Assembly (NCBI GenBank): GCA_030141605.1
Contig: JAQGDQ010000022.1
Span: 826,501-890,500 of the forward strand
DNA: 64,000 bases
From: Tubiluchus corallicola
Taxonomy: Eukaryota > Priapulida > Priapulimorpha > Priapulimorphida > Tubiluchidae
Direction: 5' to 3'
Shown in pieces: positions 44,013-61,179 of the stretch. The notes under the pieces are model-generated. The model saw only the letters and a program-made list of their open reading frames with translations, did no database searches and was not told where the DNA came from. Made by a program: the position numbers and the translations under genes. How positions within the stretch are numbered: the first letter of the stretch is position 1; each line of letters begins with the position of its first letter.

Positions 44013-47000
44013 GTCCTAAATGGAAATGAAAATATTAAATCATTTGTTGTCATTACTTATAATTTACAAAAGTAAATAGAATCCTGAAATTTGAATAGTG
44101 TCTATTTTGATCTGATATTTTATGTAGCAATGAACAGTAGAAATGAACAGTTAGGCCAAACGGCCAATGTATCCAAATGACAGTTTCTTACTCCACATCA
44201 CATTGAAGAACCTCTGGGTTCTTAAGTTGTCCTGACTGCACTTCATTGCTGTTTCTAGCTTAATTATCAGACTAGTAAATCTTTCCAGAAGATTTCCTCA
44301 CTTCAGAAGGCTTTCATCTTATCTTGATCATCTTGTCAATTCACAGTTTGCTTACAGCTGCTTCGTGTAAATCCAGCCACCTACTTGTTCAGAGAGGAGA
44401 AACACGTTTTACACAAAAATCGCTTAATTTTCGGAAATGAAATGTGCTAAATCAATATAGCGTAATATTTAGCGGTAATAACGATAAATTAAAATTATTA
44501 CAGAAGTACTACAAGGCATTAATCTACTTTAGTTATGAAAAACATTATTTGTTTTAATATAACAATAATTTCCGAGCTTTTTGGGTTTTGTTGCTTAATG
44601 ACTTAAAAAATTCGTTATGTTTCGTGTTCTTTGATGAGCTAGAACTACTGCCTACTGATTGGTTAATCGAATGGGATTTTATTTCGCCAAAGTGATTTCT
44701 TCATTACTGATCAACTGTTAATTGTGCACTGATTGTTTAAAAAATGCTGACAAGTTCTTCTTGACACGGTGACAGTAACTTCTGAGAAACAGTGTTCGTT
44801 TTTCAATATTTTAGGCATGTTTAGCAGTTTTGGTCACTAATATTACTGATCGTTAGTCGATAGGTCAGTTGTTCAACGTCGGCCCTCTCTGATTAGCGAT
44901 CGTGATTTTATTAGATTCCATTCATTTTTGATGCATATCAAACAGTGTTCGAATAATTGTGCTTTTGCTCAGAAATCCGAGCTTTGATGATTCTTGATCG
45001 TATAGTGATCGTGTAAAAACAGCACTTAAATAATGCTGATTTTTGTTCCTGGTTCTGAGAACAGTAAGTCGAAGAGAAGCTTTGTTACACTAGTAAATCA
45101 AGTTACAGTACCCGTTTTTCCCTAACATAAATTAGAATCTCCCATATAAATAATAAAACATCCATATAAATATTCAATTTTATGTTCTGCTACCAGACGA
45201 ACCAATAAACTGTTCATAGTGCACTCACTAGAGTCGCTAGAGTAAAACACAAAAGAAAAGAAAATGAAATACCTTAAAAATTGCGGTAAATAATACTATT
45301 TGGCCAACAGTACTCTTACTTATTTAAAAATGCCGGTTATTTAATACAAAGGAAAACTCTGAAAAAATTAAATGTGCCAACGGCAAAAACGTCAGCGTGA
45401 CGCCAGAGGCTCAGAAACCTAACGTACGTCTTATGCATTAATTTTTTTTTTATTTTGTCGTACAAAACAGATGCTTTAGGTAAATTTGTACATCTGCCTA
45501 AAAAAAATATTTTCTGTCGAAATAAAAGTTTGCTCTTCTTACTACAAGTACAAAGCAGTACACATTCCAATAAGCTTAACTCCTAATGAACAAGGCAATC
45601 ACTATAGAGACCATTGTATCCTGCGACACATAGTCACTTATTGTCGGGTGACTGCACCCCATCATGAATCAAAGTCCAATTCATCATCTTGTCAGTCGCA
45701 TCAGGGATAATAAGCAAAGAAACCTTTGGCTCTGCGGTTCGCTGATAATTGTTGAAGACCGTTTATTTGGAGTCATACCTGAAATGCTGCGCAGAAAAAC
45801 CCTCTCTGTATGCGCAGTTACTACAGCCTTGTGCACGACCATAACACATTCACATCAGGGTAATTATGATACAGTATTATAAATCAAATTAGGAAACAGG
45901 GCCTTCAATGACTCTTTAAAAGATACCTTGCCCCATTTCTGGAGCAAGCATATTAACATTCATCTTGCATACAGCGACATATGTTTGCTGAACCCAAAAA
46001 CTACTCACGAGCATTTCTATAAAATTTGCATTAATTGCAATTTGCAAATGATACTAGGGACGCTACAACAATGCTTTCTCTTTCTTGTCAGCGCGTTGCA
46101 CATTTGAACAATATACCATGTCAAAGTGTTTACAGTGCCTGTGTCGACATCTACCAAGATAAGAGGTATCAAAATAATTACATTTTCTTTACTCTAGCCA
46201 TTTCCATTTCACAATACTGTTTTACGTCAAAACAGCGCAATTATTTAAAGCATATTACAACATACTGAGCAGCAAATAATTTCCTTAATCTAATTTGTGG
46301 CTTTGTATTAAACAGTAAAAACCTGCTTTTTCGATTACGTTATATATACCCTAACATTAACAGCAGAAAAACAATTTGTTGCGTTTCTTGCTTAGTAGCT
46401 TTGTTGTTAATGTTTTTATCTGGTGCATAAGAAAAACTAAAAGAAGTCTCCATTTCCTGGTGAATGTACAGCGCGATGTTCGTACGTGGAATATATTACT
46501 GGGTGAATTATAAATATTATTTTTTGATAAAATAATGCTGTCAGTTTCTGTAATTAATTAAGATAAGCTCTTCTGAAATAAAAAAAATGTGCATTGACAC
46601 ATTTCAGTTTTATATAAACTGTAATCACATTATTTTTGATAGGTAATGCCAATTTATATCTTCTACAGATCATGAAAAAAGCCAAGCCACTGCCGCGAAA
46701 GACTCTGGTGGTAGTGGAATCATTTGTGACGTTATGTGAAGGAACTGATAAAATCAACTGCAAGCTTCACTCGAATCATGTCATGAAGAACCGTTAATTC
46801 TGCATAAACAATCAATAATCACAACTAATGCCCCCTCTGTGCCTAGTCATCCCTAAGCGGTACTTAGAGTTACTGAAAGCTGAATGATCACTATGCGAAA
46901 CAGCGGAATAACACAGCGCTCGTAAATCCAAGTCAGTTTCCTTACCATGACCACTTAATTAATTTTCAATCAATTTTATAGACTCCATCGTCCTTCGTAT

Positions 47001-50000
47001 ACCATCATTACGAGCAGCAGTAAAGCGAGTTAATAGCCATAACAGCGCGGTACTTGCTTAAAACTATCAGATACGCGACTGACAGGGATTTCAGTGCTCA
47101 AACCGAAAGGAACCAAATGTTGTAAAAAAAACTTCCAAAAGAAAAAGGCAGGCTTTCAGTGTTTTCTAAACCTTTTCTTGGGCCGTGTTATTGGACTTGA
47201 CACAAACTTTAAAATGTATCTGCGAAAGATCTCCCAGAACCAGAGAAAAGAAATTTCAGCTGCTTATAATATATTTCACTTATTTTTGAGTTTAAATTAG
47301 AAAATAAATAATACAATGGAAATTTGAAACCTGCAAGAGTTAAAAAATATGGAAAGACAAGGTGAGATGTCTCACTGTTCACACGCTATATTTTCTTACA
47401 AAAGAGATTTTTACAAATAAGTGCTATTAATGATCTTTTCTCAGGCAAAGCAAAAAAAATGAATTATAATTTGCTTCGCAATGACAAAGGGTGAGCTATT
47501 ATGCGCAAAAAGTTTCTTCTGTAGGAAAGTATAATATCCTGTAGGAAAATTAAGCACAACTGAGACGCTATTTGTATGTAATTATGAGAAATGATTTGCA
47601 AACATTCGTATTATGACGATAAACATCTTAAAACAGTAAATTTGTAAACAACATAAAAACGTACAAAGCAAAAGTTCTACAAACTAATGGTATAATGTAT
47701 ATATATATAACATTGGCATAACACTGTAACACTAATTTTACTTATGTAGTAAAATGATCTATTGTGAAAAATGTAGTGTTTTATCTTAAAATTTATAAAT
47801 AATAGGTTACAAAAAAGGCTTCGAAACGTAGTATAAAACTTACCGCGTACTCTTAAATTCATCAAAAGATTATTTGAAAAAGTGAACATGCAACAGCACA
47901 TTTTGTAATTTTATAAATCGACAATTACAATTATGTTTACAAGAGATTTAGTTACCTTCCATCAATTGACCGAAACTGAGAAATGTATAGGAAACTAACA
48001 AGGCATAAGACCCTTAGTGACTCAGTGCAAAATGCTGACTCTGTTTGCCAAACCACTAATTGCAAAGAAATAACTACAATGTTGATGGTAAACTAACGCC
48101 AGGAAAGTGTAAGAAGTTGTTTCCACTTACAAAAACACACCAGCCCCCTTGCTAATAGGTCTGTCAGTACCCGGCGTTTAAACCAGCTGAAGGGGAGAAG
48201 TAATTGTCCTGATTAAATTTTTGCCATGCGGCTGGTTATTTGTGGGAGGAAGCCAGCTGCGAGCACACACAAACAATATGGCTTCGTCACCTTTATTGCT
48301 CAATTGAAACAAGAGAAACGAGTTGTACCAACTGTAACAGAAACCGTTTGAGATGTTGCGCGGCAGTGTTTTGAATTTCAATATTTGTGAAAGAGTTGCT
48401 CTCTACTCGCCGATCGTTAGCGATTTGTTTGGCTTCCCGGGTCTACTGCTCAGCTTATCTTCCCAAGCAGATGAATGTTGGCGGAATATTGTAACAGTTT
48501 TGCCAGCTCGTCGGGCAACAGTGTCGGCTGTTAAGACGTAATTTTATTATCGCTTTTTTTCAACGAGTAGCGGCACTATTGTAGGATGATGGATCGGTGA
48601 GGATTTATTCACTGGAAACAAATCTGCTGATGTATCAATCAGTTATAGTGGCACGTTTAACTCCAGTACAGAGACTGTTTCATAAAACATGGCGAACCAA
48701 CCATTTCACGGAAAATGAAAAAAATAAACGAGATCTTAACAGAATATATAGTTATTTACGTCTAGGCATACCACAGAATTACTATAATGTACAAATCTAA
48801 CACACGAAACACAACACTGATCAGTATCTTAACAAAACATGACTTTTACGGTATTTTCTTTATTTGTTAATTTATTTTATTTAATGCGTTCACTCGTCCA
48901 TGTGTTCGTTCATCTCTTTCATTGTTTGTCTCTTACAGAGTTGTTAGTACGCTTGCTTTATTTAAATGTTTTAGTGTTGCTTTGTTGTTATGTTTTCGTA
49001 CGTTTCCATACGTTTATTTTGGATACAGAGTTAATCATTACTGTTAATAATTTGCTTTCATTCGATTTAGGCCTGCCTTTTAACTCTTACAGCCAAAAGT
49101 GTCATTTGGCAAATAAAAATACAAACAACGCTACTTTTGTTAAAAATTACAACGACAGTTATTACTACACAAACTACGAAAAGGCTTGATAACTACATCA
49201 TATCAAACAAATAGTACGTAATCAAGCAATTATCGTTTGATTTCACGTCATAGTCATTAGCAATGTTTACCACCAAAATGCCAACTTCTTTATTCCATTG
49301 TTATATGCCACATTGAATTTTTTCTTATCAAAAAGTACAACAGTAATTGTCAAAAGAAACGACTCAATTTTAGTAAAGCACAATATCAAATTTTCTTAAT
49401 AAAGTTATAATGCGAACATGAGTCAACTGTGTCTGATTCTCAATTTTCATTATCCTCGAAATCACAATGCAGAAATCTAAACCAAGTGACCTACATTACG
49501 AAGTAAGCATAAAAAGTAAGTAAATAAGAACTTTAATATGCCAGGGAACAATAAAATATCAGAATGCGTACAAATGATGCAGCGATTTAGTAAAAAGTCA
49601 AAATAGACCCTGACCAATCCTCCTGAAGCTAAACCCAATTAATCGAGCTGCTCGGGCACAGCCAGAGTAGAGGTAATACTTATTTTCTAATTTTCACCTG
49701 CTTCTACCACAGTGACACGTTAGCAGAGTGGCTAATTTATTAATGATACCTTATTACTAAAAGCGCAGGTGCATGGACAGAAAGACCACACCACTGGCTA
49801 ATTGACAGAGGTGATACTTGTATTGTACATACCTCTCGAAAATTGACCACACGCTTCTGTTGCTGCCAATGTATGATTAAATTTTGAAATGCACAATTAA
49901 CTTAATACCGTCGATATTTTACTCTTCGTCAATGCCACGTGACTGCTGTGATAATTGATAATTGGCAGTTCTGAAGTTACTTTATATATATATATATAAA

Positions 50001-50168
50001 TACTTATATACATATGTATATATATATATACGTTTATATGTATATATATATACTTTATATATAGTTACTTTATTTATTTATATATATAAGCTTACCAAAG
50101 TTTTCAGCCACGTCAAAGTTTAGAATGTCAAACTAAAAGGCAGCAAAAATGACAAGATAAATTGCTTA
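44013..50168. other. Intergenic, no gene recognised
   Basis: No gene recognised over about 6 kb. An ATG-initiated 116-codon frame at 48839-49189 is rich in Leu, Phe and Val and could be membrane-inserted, but has no domain I recognise; I treat it as chance. A (TA)n-rich segment lies at 49983-50090. Confidence 0.4.
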
Positions 50169-50607
<439 letters not shown>

Positions 50608-50691
50608 CAAAAGTATTACTAACAAAGACTGAAACAGTCAAAGTATACGGGGCAAGAGATACATGTAGATCTCCTATGTATTGCGCACAGG

Positions 50692-50796
50692 ACAAAACAA
50701 TTTTAACAACATAATCTTCAAAATTGTCCAAATTTCTATGCTGTGCTCAGAATAGAACAATTTGGACCTCATAATCTTCAAAACGTCCAAATTTCT
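50692..50796. repeat. Imperfect ~44-bp tandem duplication
   Basis: Two copies share ACAATTT, CATAATCTTCAAAA and GTCCAAATTTCT, starting near 50692 and 50755. Confidence 0.6.
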
Positions 50797-50799
50797 AAT

Positions 50800-52752
50800 C
50801 AATCTAATGCTGTACTGGAACCATACATTCATGGCGGAGACAGTGATTGAGTGGTTCTGATGGAAGAGACACATCCCGCACCGCAAATGGTTATCTCTTT
50901 CTGGCAGACGACGCTCTTGATTATGACCCAAGTAATTAAAGCAATTACGCAGACCGCAACTCTGTTGATTTGAATGCTTTTGAGAGTAATTAAGAGTCGT
51001 TCATCATAACTGTCAAGATACAGTCAGTTCCGTTCATGACTGCTGGGCTGTTTAATATTGTCAGTGTCACATCATTAATACTATTAATAAGCCCACAGCA
51101 GCAATTCCTGGCTGAGTGAATATGATAAGGGTCTGTCATAATCGCTTCAGGTGGTAGAGTAGTTATGAAAAATAATAAGTTATGCAGGGATAGGTGGGTG
51201 TATATTTAACGCCCGCTTTTAGGCCTACTGTAGAATAATTTCTACATATATATCACGTGGCGCAAAAATGTGCAGAAGTTCTGATCACAGAAAAGACGAA
51301 AATAACAGAATCGCTTGAGAATTATCAAATTTTATGTTGCAGTCACTTGCGTATAAACACCAAAAATTTTAGGTCATTCCCTTAGATTTTTCCAAAGATA
51401 CAGAAATTTTAAAACAACAAGTAAAAAATAAATTCAGGAGAAACTTTTGTGTGGTTATTGTTAAAATTTACAGTGAGTGTTCTACTATTTCAAATTAAAT
51501 GACGATGTTCCTTCGAACAGCAGACTCAGTTTCTCACTTCCTTAAGGAGCGTTTGTTACCAGCACTCAACAATTTTTACGTGCAATTCCTCTTTATCACA
51601 CAGCTCTATGCGGCCGCTTTCTCTTTAATGGAATTCCAAATACGGTAGTCTCAAACGGCTGAATTCTATTTTCATTGACAACATATCATTATCAGTATTT
51701 CATTTTTTGTGATGGCTGATTAAAACCTTGACATAAATTGCCTGATTTCTCACTTGTTTTGCTGTCATGTATAGAGTTATTCGTCTGTTTGGTTGTCTTT
51801 CAGTTCAAGCTTTAACTGACATTGTTCTAGTATTTAAATGTTTAACATGCAAAAATTTTTCAGCCATAACCCACAGACTACTAAAACTATAAACATGCAG
51901 CTTTCACGGCCAAACCTTACTGTAGCGTAATATCAAGCTGTGAAATTTCAATTTTGTAGGCTACTTGCTTCTAATCTTAGTTTAGTATAAATTTCGGCAC
52001 ATTCTTTCCTGCGCGACCCAATAAATAGTTATTTTTAAAGTGTTATTCTGAGGTCTTAATTAAATTAAATTCACCTTTCATTTCAGCATTTATAAAATTG
52101 GCATAATTATAAAACACTAAAAATAAAGTACTATACACACATACAAACACACATAATACTCTTAATTTAAGAGTGTCGTAGCTTAGTCCTGGGTTACCAA
52201 ACTACAAGCCAAAACGATTTTCTCTTGAACCGAAGCCGATTAAAACCGACAAACACACAGACACAGAAACCAACAGACCTGCCAGTCGTTTCAACTTGCA
52301 CGATACTACGCTATAATGTACGATACTCTTATAAAGATGCCTTCAAAAGTAATTCCATTTATCTGAACAACCGTCGATCAACACAGAGCTAGAACCTAGC
52401 GGAATCGGTAAACTAAACCGTTCCGATCATTGGTTCACAATCATCTATATCTGGTTTTCCGAACATCAGTAATTAACGCACATCACAAAACAAACATGTC
52501 TAAAACCATTCGCTCACGCTACCAACAATATTAAAATGAGACCATGCTTATTTTACACATTACAATGTAGCTTACGCTAACGAGTTATTAATCACGTAAC
52601 TATTATAGGGCCTACGTAATTATTTCTTATTTTTTAAACCGAAAATTAAGACAGAACCGTGTTTTAAACAAGTGGACCCAAGTAACCACATAACGAGCTT
52701 CAAAAATATAAGGAATATATTCAAAAACGCATTACGTTATATAGTCGCCCGC
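50800..52752. other. Intergenic, possible regulatory segment at 50880-51130
   Basis: No gene recognised. The part at 50880-51130 is balanced in composition, free of simple repeats and contains two TAATTA homeodomain cores (50933-50938, 50987-50992) plus AATTAC. It is a candidate enhancer by texture only. Confidence 0.35.
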
Positions 52753-52780
52753 ATACTATGTCATAACATACTATGTCATA

Positions 52781-52994
52781 CCGCATAACAGCAGTACAGT
52801 GGGAACCACCTGGTGGGAAACGAAAAAGAGGTCGGCCAAAAACAACGTGGCGCAGATCCTTCAAAGAAGACCTTCGAGCTGTCAACATACGTTGGGAAAA
52901 CGTAGAGAACGAAGCCGCCGATAGAACTCAGTGGAAAATGCTGTCTGCCCAATGTGCATCAATGCGCAGGAAGGACTAAGGTCTAAGGTAAGGT
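52781..52994 (+). mobile_element. 5'-truncated LINE insertion with 13-bp target-site duplication
   Basis: The 3' end of a non-LTR retrotransposon: one intact frame encodes GGKRKRGRPKTTWRR and, further on, ADRTQWKMLSAQC, the conserved C-terminal tail of many invertebrate LINE polyproteins, ending in TAA-free DNA at TAG-like KD-stop 52977-52979. A tail of AAGG-type short repeats follows. ATACTATGTCATA occurs at 52768-52780 and 52995-53007, exactly flanking the insertion, with an extra copy at 52753-52765. The intact frame and exact duplication suggest a young insertion. Confidence 0.75.
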
Positions 52995-53149
52995 ATACTA
53001 TGTCATATGGCCTCTAAGCATCAACATTATAGGTCTAATCTTGAAAGTACTACTAGCTTACATCGCGAAATGAAATAAATTTATTACTCTAGTGTCAGAA
53101 CTCAACCATCAATGTGAAAAAGAAATCAAATGTGGATATATTATTTAAG

Positions 53150-53905
53150 TTATACGTCTGAGAGATAGTTCAGTGTTGTATCTCGTGACACAAGCCTGTT
53201 TCTTGGAGGTAGGCTTAACTATTGTGAATTTGCTAAATGTAGTAAGGGTGTACCACGGCATTTAGGCCTTTCAATTTTTAATACCTTTATAAACGATGTC
53301 TTTCATGTGGTTACTAAGTCAAACTTGGCAAATTGTAATACTTTGTGATGTAATACCTTGTGGTGATAATACTTTGATGCAGGATTTGAGGTTAAAAAAG
53401 TATTATTAAATAGAATTCAAGCAAACCCGGATAAATGCCGAAAATTAATTGTAAAACTTTTATTTCATTTGTATTAAATTTCTACCCATCAGAATGGCAT
53501 TTTTGCAGTGTGTATAAAGAACAAAAATTTCAGAAATTGAATTATCTCGCATTACGTTACGTTCATCATGATTTCAAAAGTAATTATAAAGGCCTACTTA
53601 TCAAAGGTAAAAATATTTCCCTTTCTTTATATAAAACTAAACTGATTGGTATTGAGGTACACAAAATCATAGCTAAACTCTTCGTATCTCAATGATTTTT
53701 TTTTGTTTCTCTTAAGAAGGTGCACAATATGATGAAAGTTCAAAAGCCTGATTTTAATTTTATGCGTTATAAATGTAATTATGTATATTACGGTGCATAT
53801 ATAAGGTATGAGCTGCCCAGCAGTGTGAAGAAGGCCAGAAATTTCAAGGAATTAGCTAACATTGCTGTTTTTATCTTGCATTTTTATATGCATATATATT
53901 TATAG
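53150..53905 (+). pseudogene. Decayed CR1/Jockey-like reverse transcriptase
   Basis: A second LINE fragment of a different type. In shifted frames it shows KGVP, LGLSIFNTFINDVFHVV (53243-53310; RT motif V-P-Q-G-S-x-L-G-P-x-L-F-N-x-F-I-N-D), then NRIQANPDKC, then FYPSEWHFCS and LALRYVHHDFKSNYKGLL (53435-53695), and a divergent Y-G-x-x-x-R-Y-E-L-P-S-S-V end (53720-53905). Stops and frame changes show it is dead. Nothing upstream of the RT palm is recognisable. Confidence 0.75.
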
Positions 53906-54790
53906 ATGCGTGTGTGCGTCTTTTAGTTCCATCTCTGTTCTTAACCGCCGTTTTTTCAGTTTATATAAAATTTCTTATGTGTTTGTGCTTTTTATTTGTA
54001 CACACATACCAACTTTAAATAAAGATTAATATTAAATTTATCCTATCAGCTTTGCTTCGTCTTAAAGCTTAAGATGTGATGGACCAACCTTAAGTTTTAT
54101 TGTAAATCTGGAATGATGTGTCATTGCCTCAGTGCACTGAAACCGTAAAATAAATCGAGTGTTGTCCTTGCGGTTTAAGTTAATATTGTGGCGCCATCTA
54201 TTAGCTAATTCGTTCTAGGGTTATGTGTAGTTATATACATTTGAATCGCATATCAAAACCTTTCAGTTAGTCATAATGATAAACCATAATTTTCCTACTA
54301 TAACAAACATAGTCATTCATTTTTAATATCAGTGAGAGTTTTCAAGCAGCACTAAAGACATTTTAATGTTGAGCTCAAATCATACCATTGACCACACCTA
54401 CTGCAATGCAGCATATCATGCGATAGATGAAAAAAAATTAGTATAACAAGGAACAGCGTGACGTCACTAGTAACTCGTGCTGCTTTGCTTCATTACTGCA
54501 GCCTTAGTTGTTTTTCGTTTTCTGACCATTCCTACTTTTACAGGTTTCACTGTTAGGTTGCCTTTTGCCCTAAAATATTATAATGCTCTGACAAAGAGTG
54601 ATCATCTTCACAAAGAATAAAATTACAGTCGATTCTTAGGTGTGGTTGACAAGAAAAGAACTGAACACCGAGGCAGCATGACAGAGTCTGTTCCCTACAC
54701 TTTACTCACAATGGGGCCCGAGCGGACCAGGTGTACTATGACTTAAAGTGAGATTCGAAAAGAAAAGAAAACTGAAACCTACTGCTGTTC
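53906..54790. other. Intergenic, no gene recognised
   Basis: No gene seen. TGGCGCCATCTATTAG at 54189-54204 resembles a CTCF core on the minus strand (CTAATAGATGGCGCCA). Confidence 0.4.
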
Positions 54791-54960
54791 CTTAAAGGGT
54801 AAGAAATGGCATGTCCCAAAAAACTTTCCATACAAATGTTATGTTATTTAGAATCATGCTTACGAAAGACTTACATAACTGGAAAAAATGCATTATAATT
54901 TAAAAAGTTCGCGCCAAGAGGTAAAGCGCCGCTGATTCGCCTTCCCAGTGTGCACCACTG
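54791..54960 (-). repeat. Interspersed repeat family, copy C (partial)
   Basis: Inverted relative to copies A and B, covering only their 3' third. The minus strand reads TTGGCGCGAAC, then TGGAAAGTTTTTTGGGACAT and a C/T-rich end. Confidence 0.55.
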
Positions 54961-55114
54961 TAAGAATCGGGAATAGGCCTACATTTTAACATGGAATTAA
55001 CTCCAAGTTTAAGAAAGATCTTAAGAAAAGTTTACTTCAGTTCGCAAATTGAAAAAATAAATGTCAAAATTAATAAAAAATTGAACTGAAATTAAAATCA
55101 ACAACTAGTATAAC

Positions 55115-55176
55115 ATCTACAGAAGTTAGACAATTAACTTCAATAGTTAGTTGTTTATTGTCTAACTTCTGTAGAT
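55115..55176. repeat. Perfect 20-bp inverted repeat, 22-nt loop
   Basis: The arm at 55115-55134 (ATCTACAGAAGTTAGACAAT) is the exact complement of 55157-55176. The loop is 22 nt. The size is in the range of a microRNA precursor, but a perfect stem without flanking stem extension also fits a MITE remnant or recent palindrome. Confidence 0.85.
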
Positions 55177-55750
55177 CATTTTCAAAGTCTGGACTCCAAT
55201 TGTCAATCTCCTCATGCAGTCATACAGGTAATTTTTTGTGCTTTAACTATCTGCCTATTTATTTTACCTCAGATCATCAAAAATCACTCTGTAATTTTTT
55301 ACATTATTATGATATATTATGACTCCATTATACATTCGCTTGCCTATGTCTAAGAATTATGTTTGTGTTATAAAGTATATTTCAGTTGTCATTGTTATTA
55401 TGTTTCTGTTGTCAGATTTTTATTTCAGTTCTTGTTCCAGTTCTTATTTCAGTTCAGTTTTATTTCAGTTATTTTCAGTTTTTTTTTATTATGCACTTAT
55501 TATTACTGTGTATGAATTGTACTAACACGTTATAAGCATATCAATTTAATGTCATTCGTAACAATTAAATTTTTATTATAAGCAGTACTAACACTAATAC
55601 ACTGTAGCATAGCGCCTATAAAAATGTTCATCACTAACCAAAGGGCAGCTGACTAGATGAACAATTGGTCTTTCGCTGCCCTTTCTTCACATTTTTGTTT
55701 CCAAATTAATTGTATTATAACTGTGCGTGTGTTACAAGATAAATAAAAAG
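55177..55750. other. Intergenic, nothing recognised
   Basis: AT-rich with TTTCAGTT repeats near 55430-55480. AGGGCAGC...GCTGCCCT (55644 and 55675) forms a small inverted repeat. Confidence 0.4.
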
Positions 55751-55885
<135 letters not shown>

Positions 55886-56004
55886 GAGTATAATGTTAAG
55901 CAAGTGACAGCATACATGTTCTTCATAGTAGTTTTTCTTTACTCACAGCACAATTAATTTTTAATTTAGCAGATCAAAAATCTAAATCCGTGTCGACTGA
56001 TGCA

Positions 56005-56430
56005 GAATTTGTTCTAGTATATTTCTATAAAACTTGATTAGATCAATTACAGCGCCGCCTTAGTCTTTTTCGAAAATGGTTTTCTACGCCATCTTGAAAG
56101 CAAAATGGCGGACCGAAAATATGACTCTATTATTTCATGTGGAATTTGTTCTAGTATATTTTCGTAAAGCTTTACGATGATCGATTCGAAATTGGTATTG
56201 AAAATAATGTTATCGCCACAATCTTAAATTCAAAATGACATCGAAAATCTGACTCCGCCAAACAATACTGAATTCATTCTAGTGTATTCGTATAAAGTTT
56301 CATGACGATCCATTGCAAATTTGCATTGCGAGGGCAAATTTTTTTAATCTTTTTCCTAAGTTTAGTGCTAAGTTTTTTCCTAAAATGATGTTATCGCTGC
56401 CACTTTAAATTTAAAATAACGGATCGTCCT
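56005..56430. repeat. ~130-bp tandem repeat, three diverged copies
   Basis: Copies start with GAATT(T/C)(G/A)TTCTAGT at 56005, 56142 and 56270. Each continues with TATAAA-(A/G)-(C/T)TT and a (CAAAATG / AAAATGG) core with GA(C)CGAAAAT. It ends about 280 bp upstream of the RPL23 start codon. Confidence 0.7.
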
Positions 56431-56695
56431 ACCAACAACAACAAGAATAACATCGAGATGAGCAGCGATTTGGGTCAAGCCTCAACCTAAGTTATCGCAC
56501 ATGCCACATCCGTGAGACGGTGAAATTAGCCAAGTCTCCTTGTTTTTTGTGGGCTACTGTAGTCCCAAGTCTCAAAATCCGTGTTTGGAAAAAATACCCT
56601 TATTGTGGTCGATTATCCAACGGGATTACCTTAAATCGTTACATTTATGCTTACTAGGTGTCGCTTCGCACCTTCTAGTTTTACGCCACCAAACG

Positions 56696-56712
56696 CTTCC
56701 TTTATGAAATAA
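56696..56712 (+). promoter_or_regulatory. RPL23 TOP-like leader with two-codon upstream ORF
   Basis: CTTCCTTT at 56696-56703 resembles the 5' terminal oligopyrimidine start of ribosomal protein mRNAs. ATG-AAA-TAA follows at 56704-56712, and the RPL23 ATG begins at 56714, one base after the TAA. With a start at 56696 the upstream ATG would lie only about eight bases from the cap and might be skipped. Confidence 0.35.
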
Positions 56713-56713
56713 A

Positions 56714-61120
<4,407 letters not shown>

Positions 61121-61159
61121 TTTTTATTGTGAAGAATTGTACTGGAGATTTGAGTGTAA

Positions 61160-61165
61160 AATAAA
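61160..61165 (+). terminator. Poly(A) signal of RPL23
   Basis: AATAAA 40 nt after the stop codon, giving the short 3' UTR usual for ribosomal protein mRNAs. Confidence 0.75.
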
Positions 61166-61179
61166 TATTCTGCCCTTAG

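Noticed and set aside
48839-49189. ATG-initiated 116-codon hydrophobic frame
   Set aside because: T-rich DNA easily gives Leu/Phe/Val-rich frames; no signal peptide-like ordering, domain or splice context seen.
49720-49800. TTAGCAGAGTGGCTAAT as the D arm of a tRNA
   Set aside because: No matching B box or acceptor stem follows.
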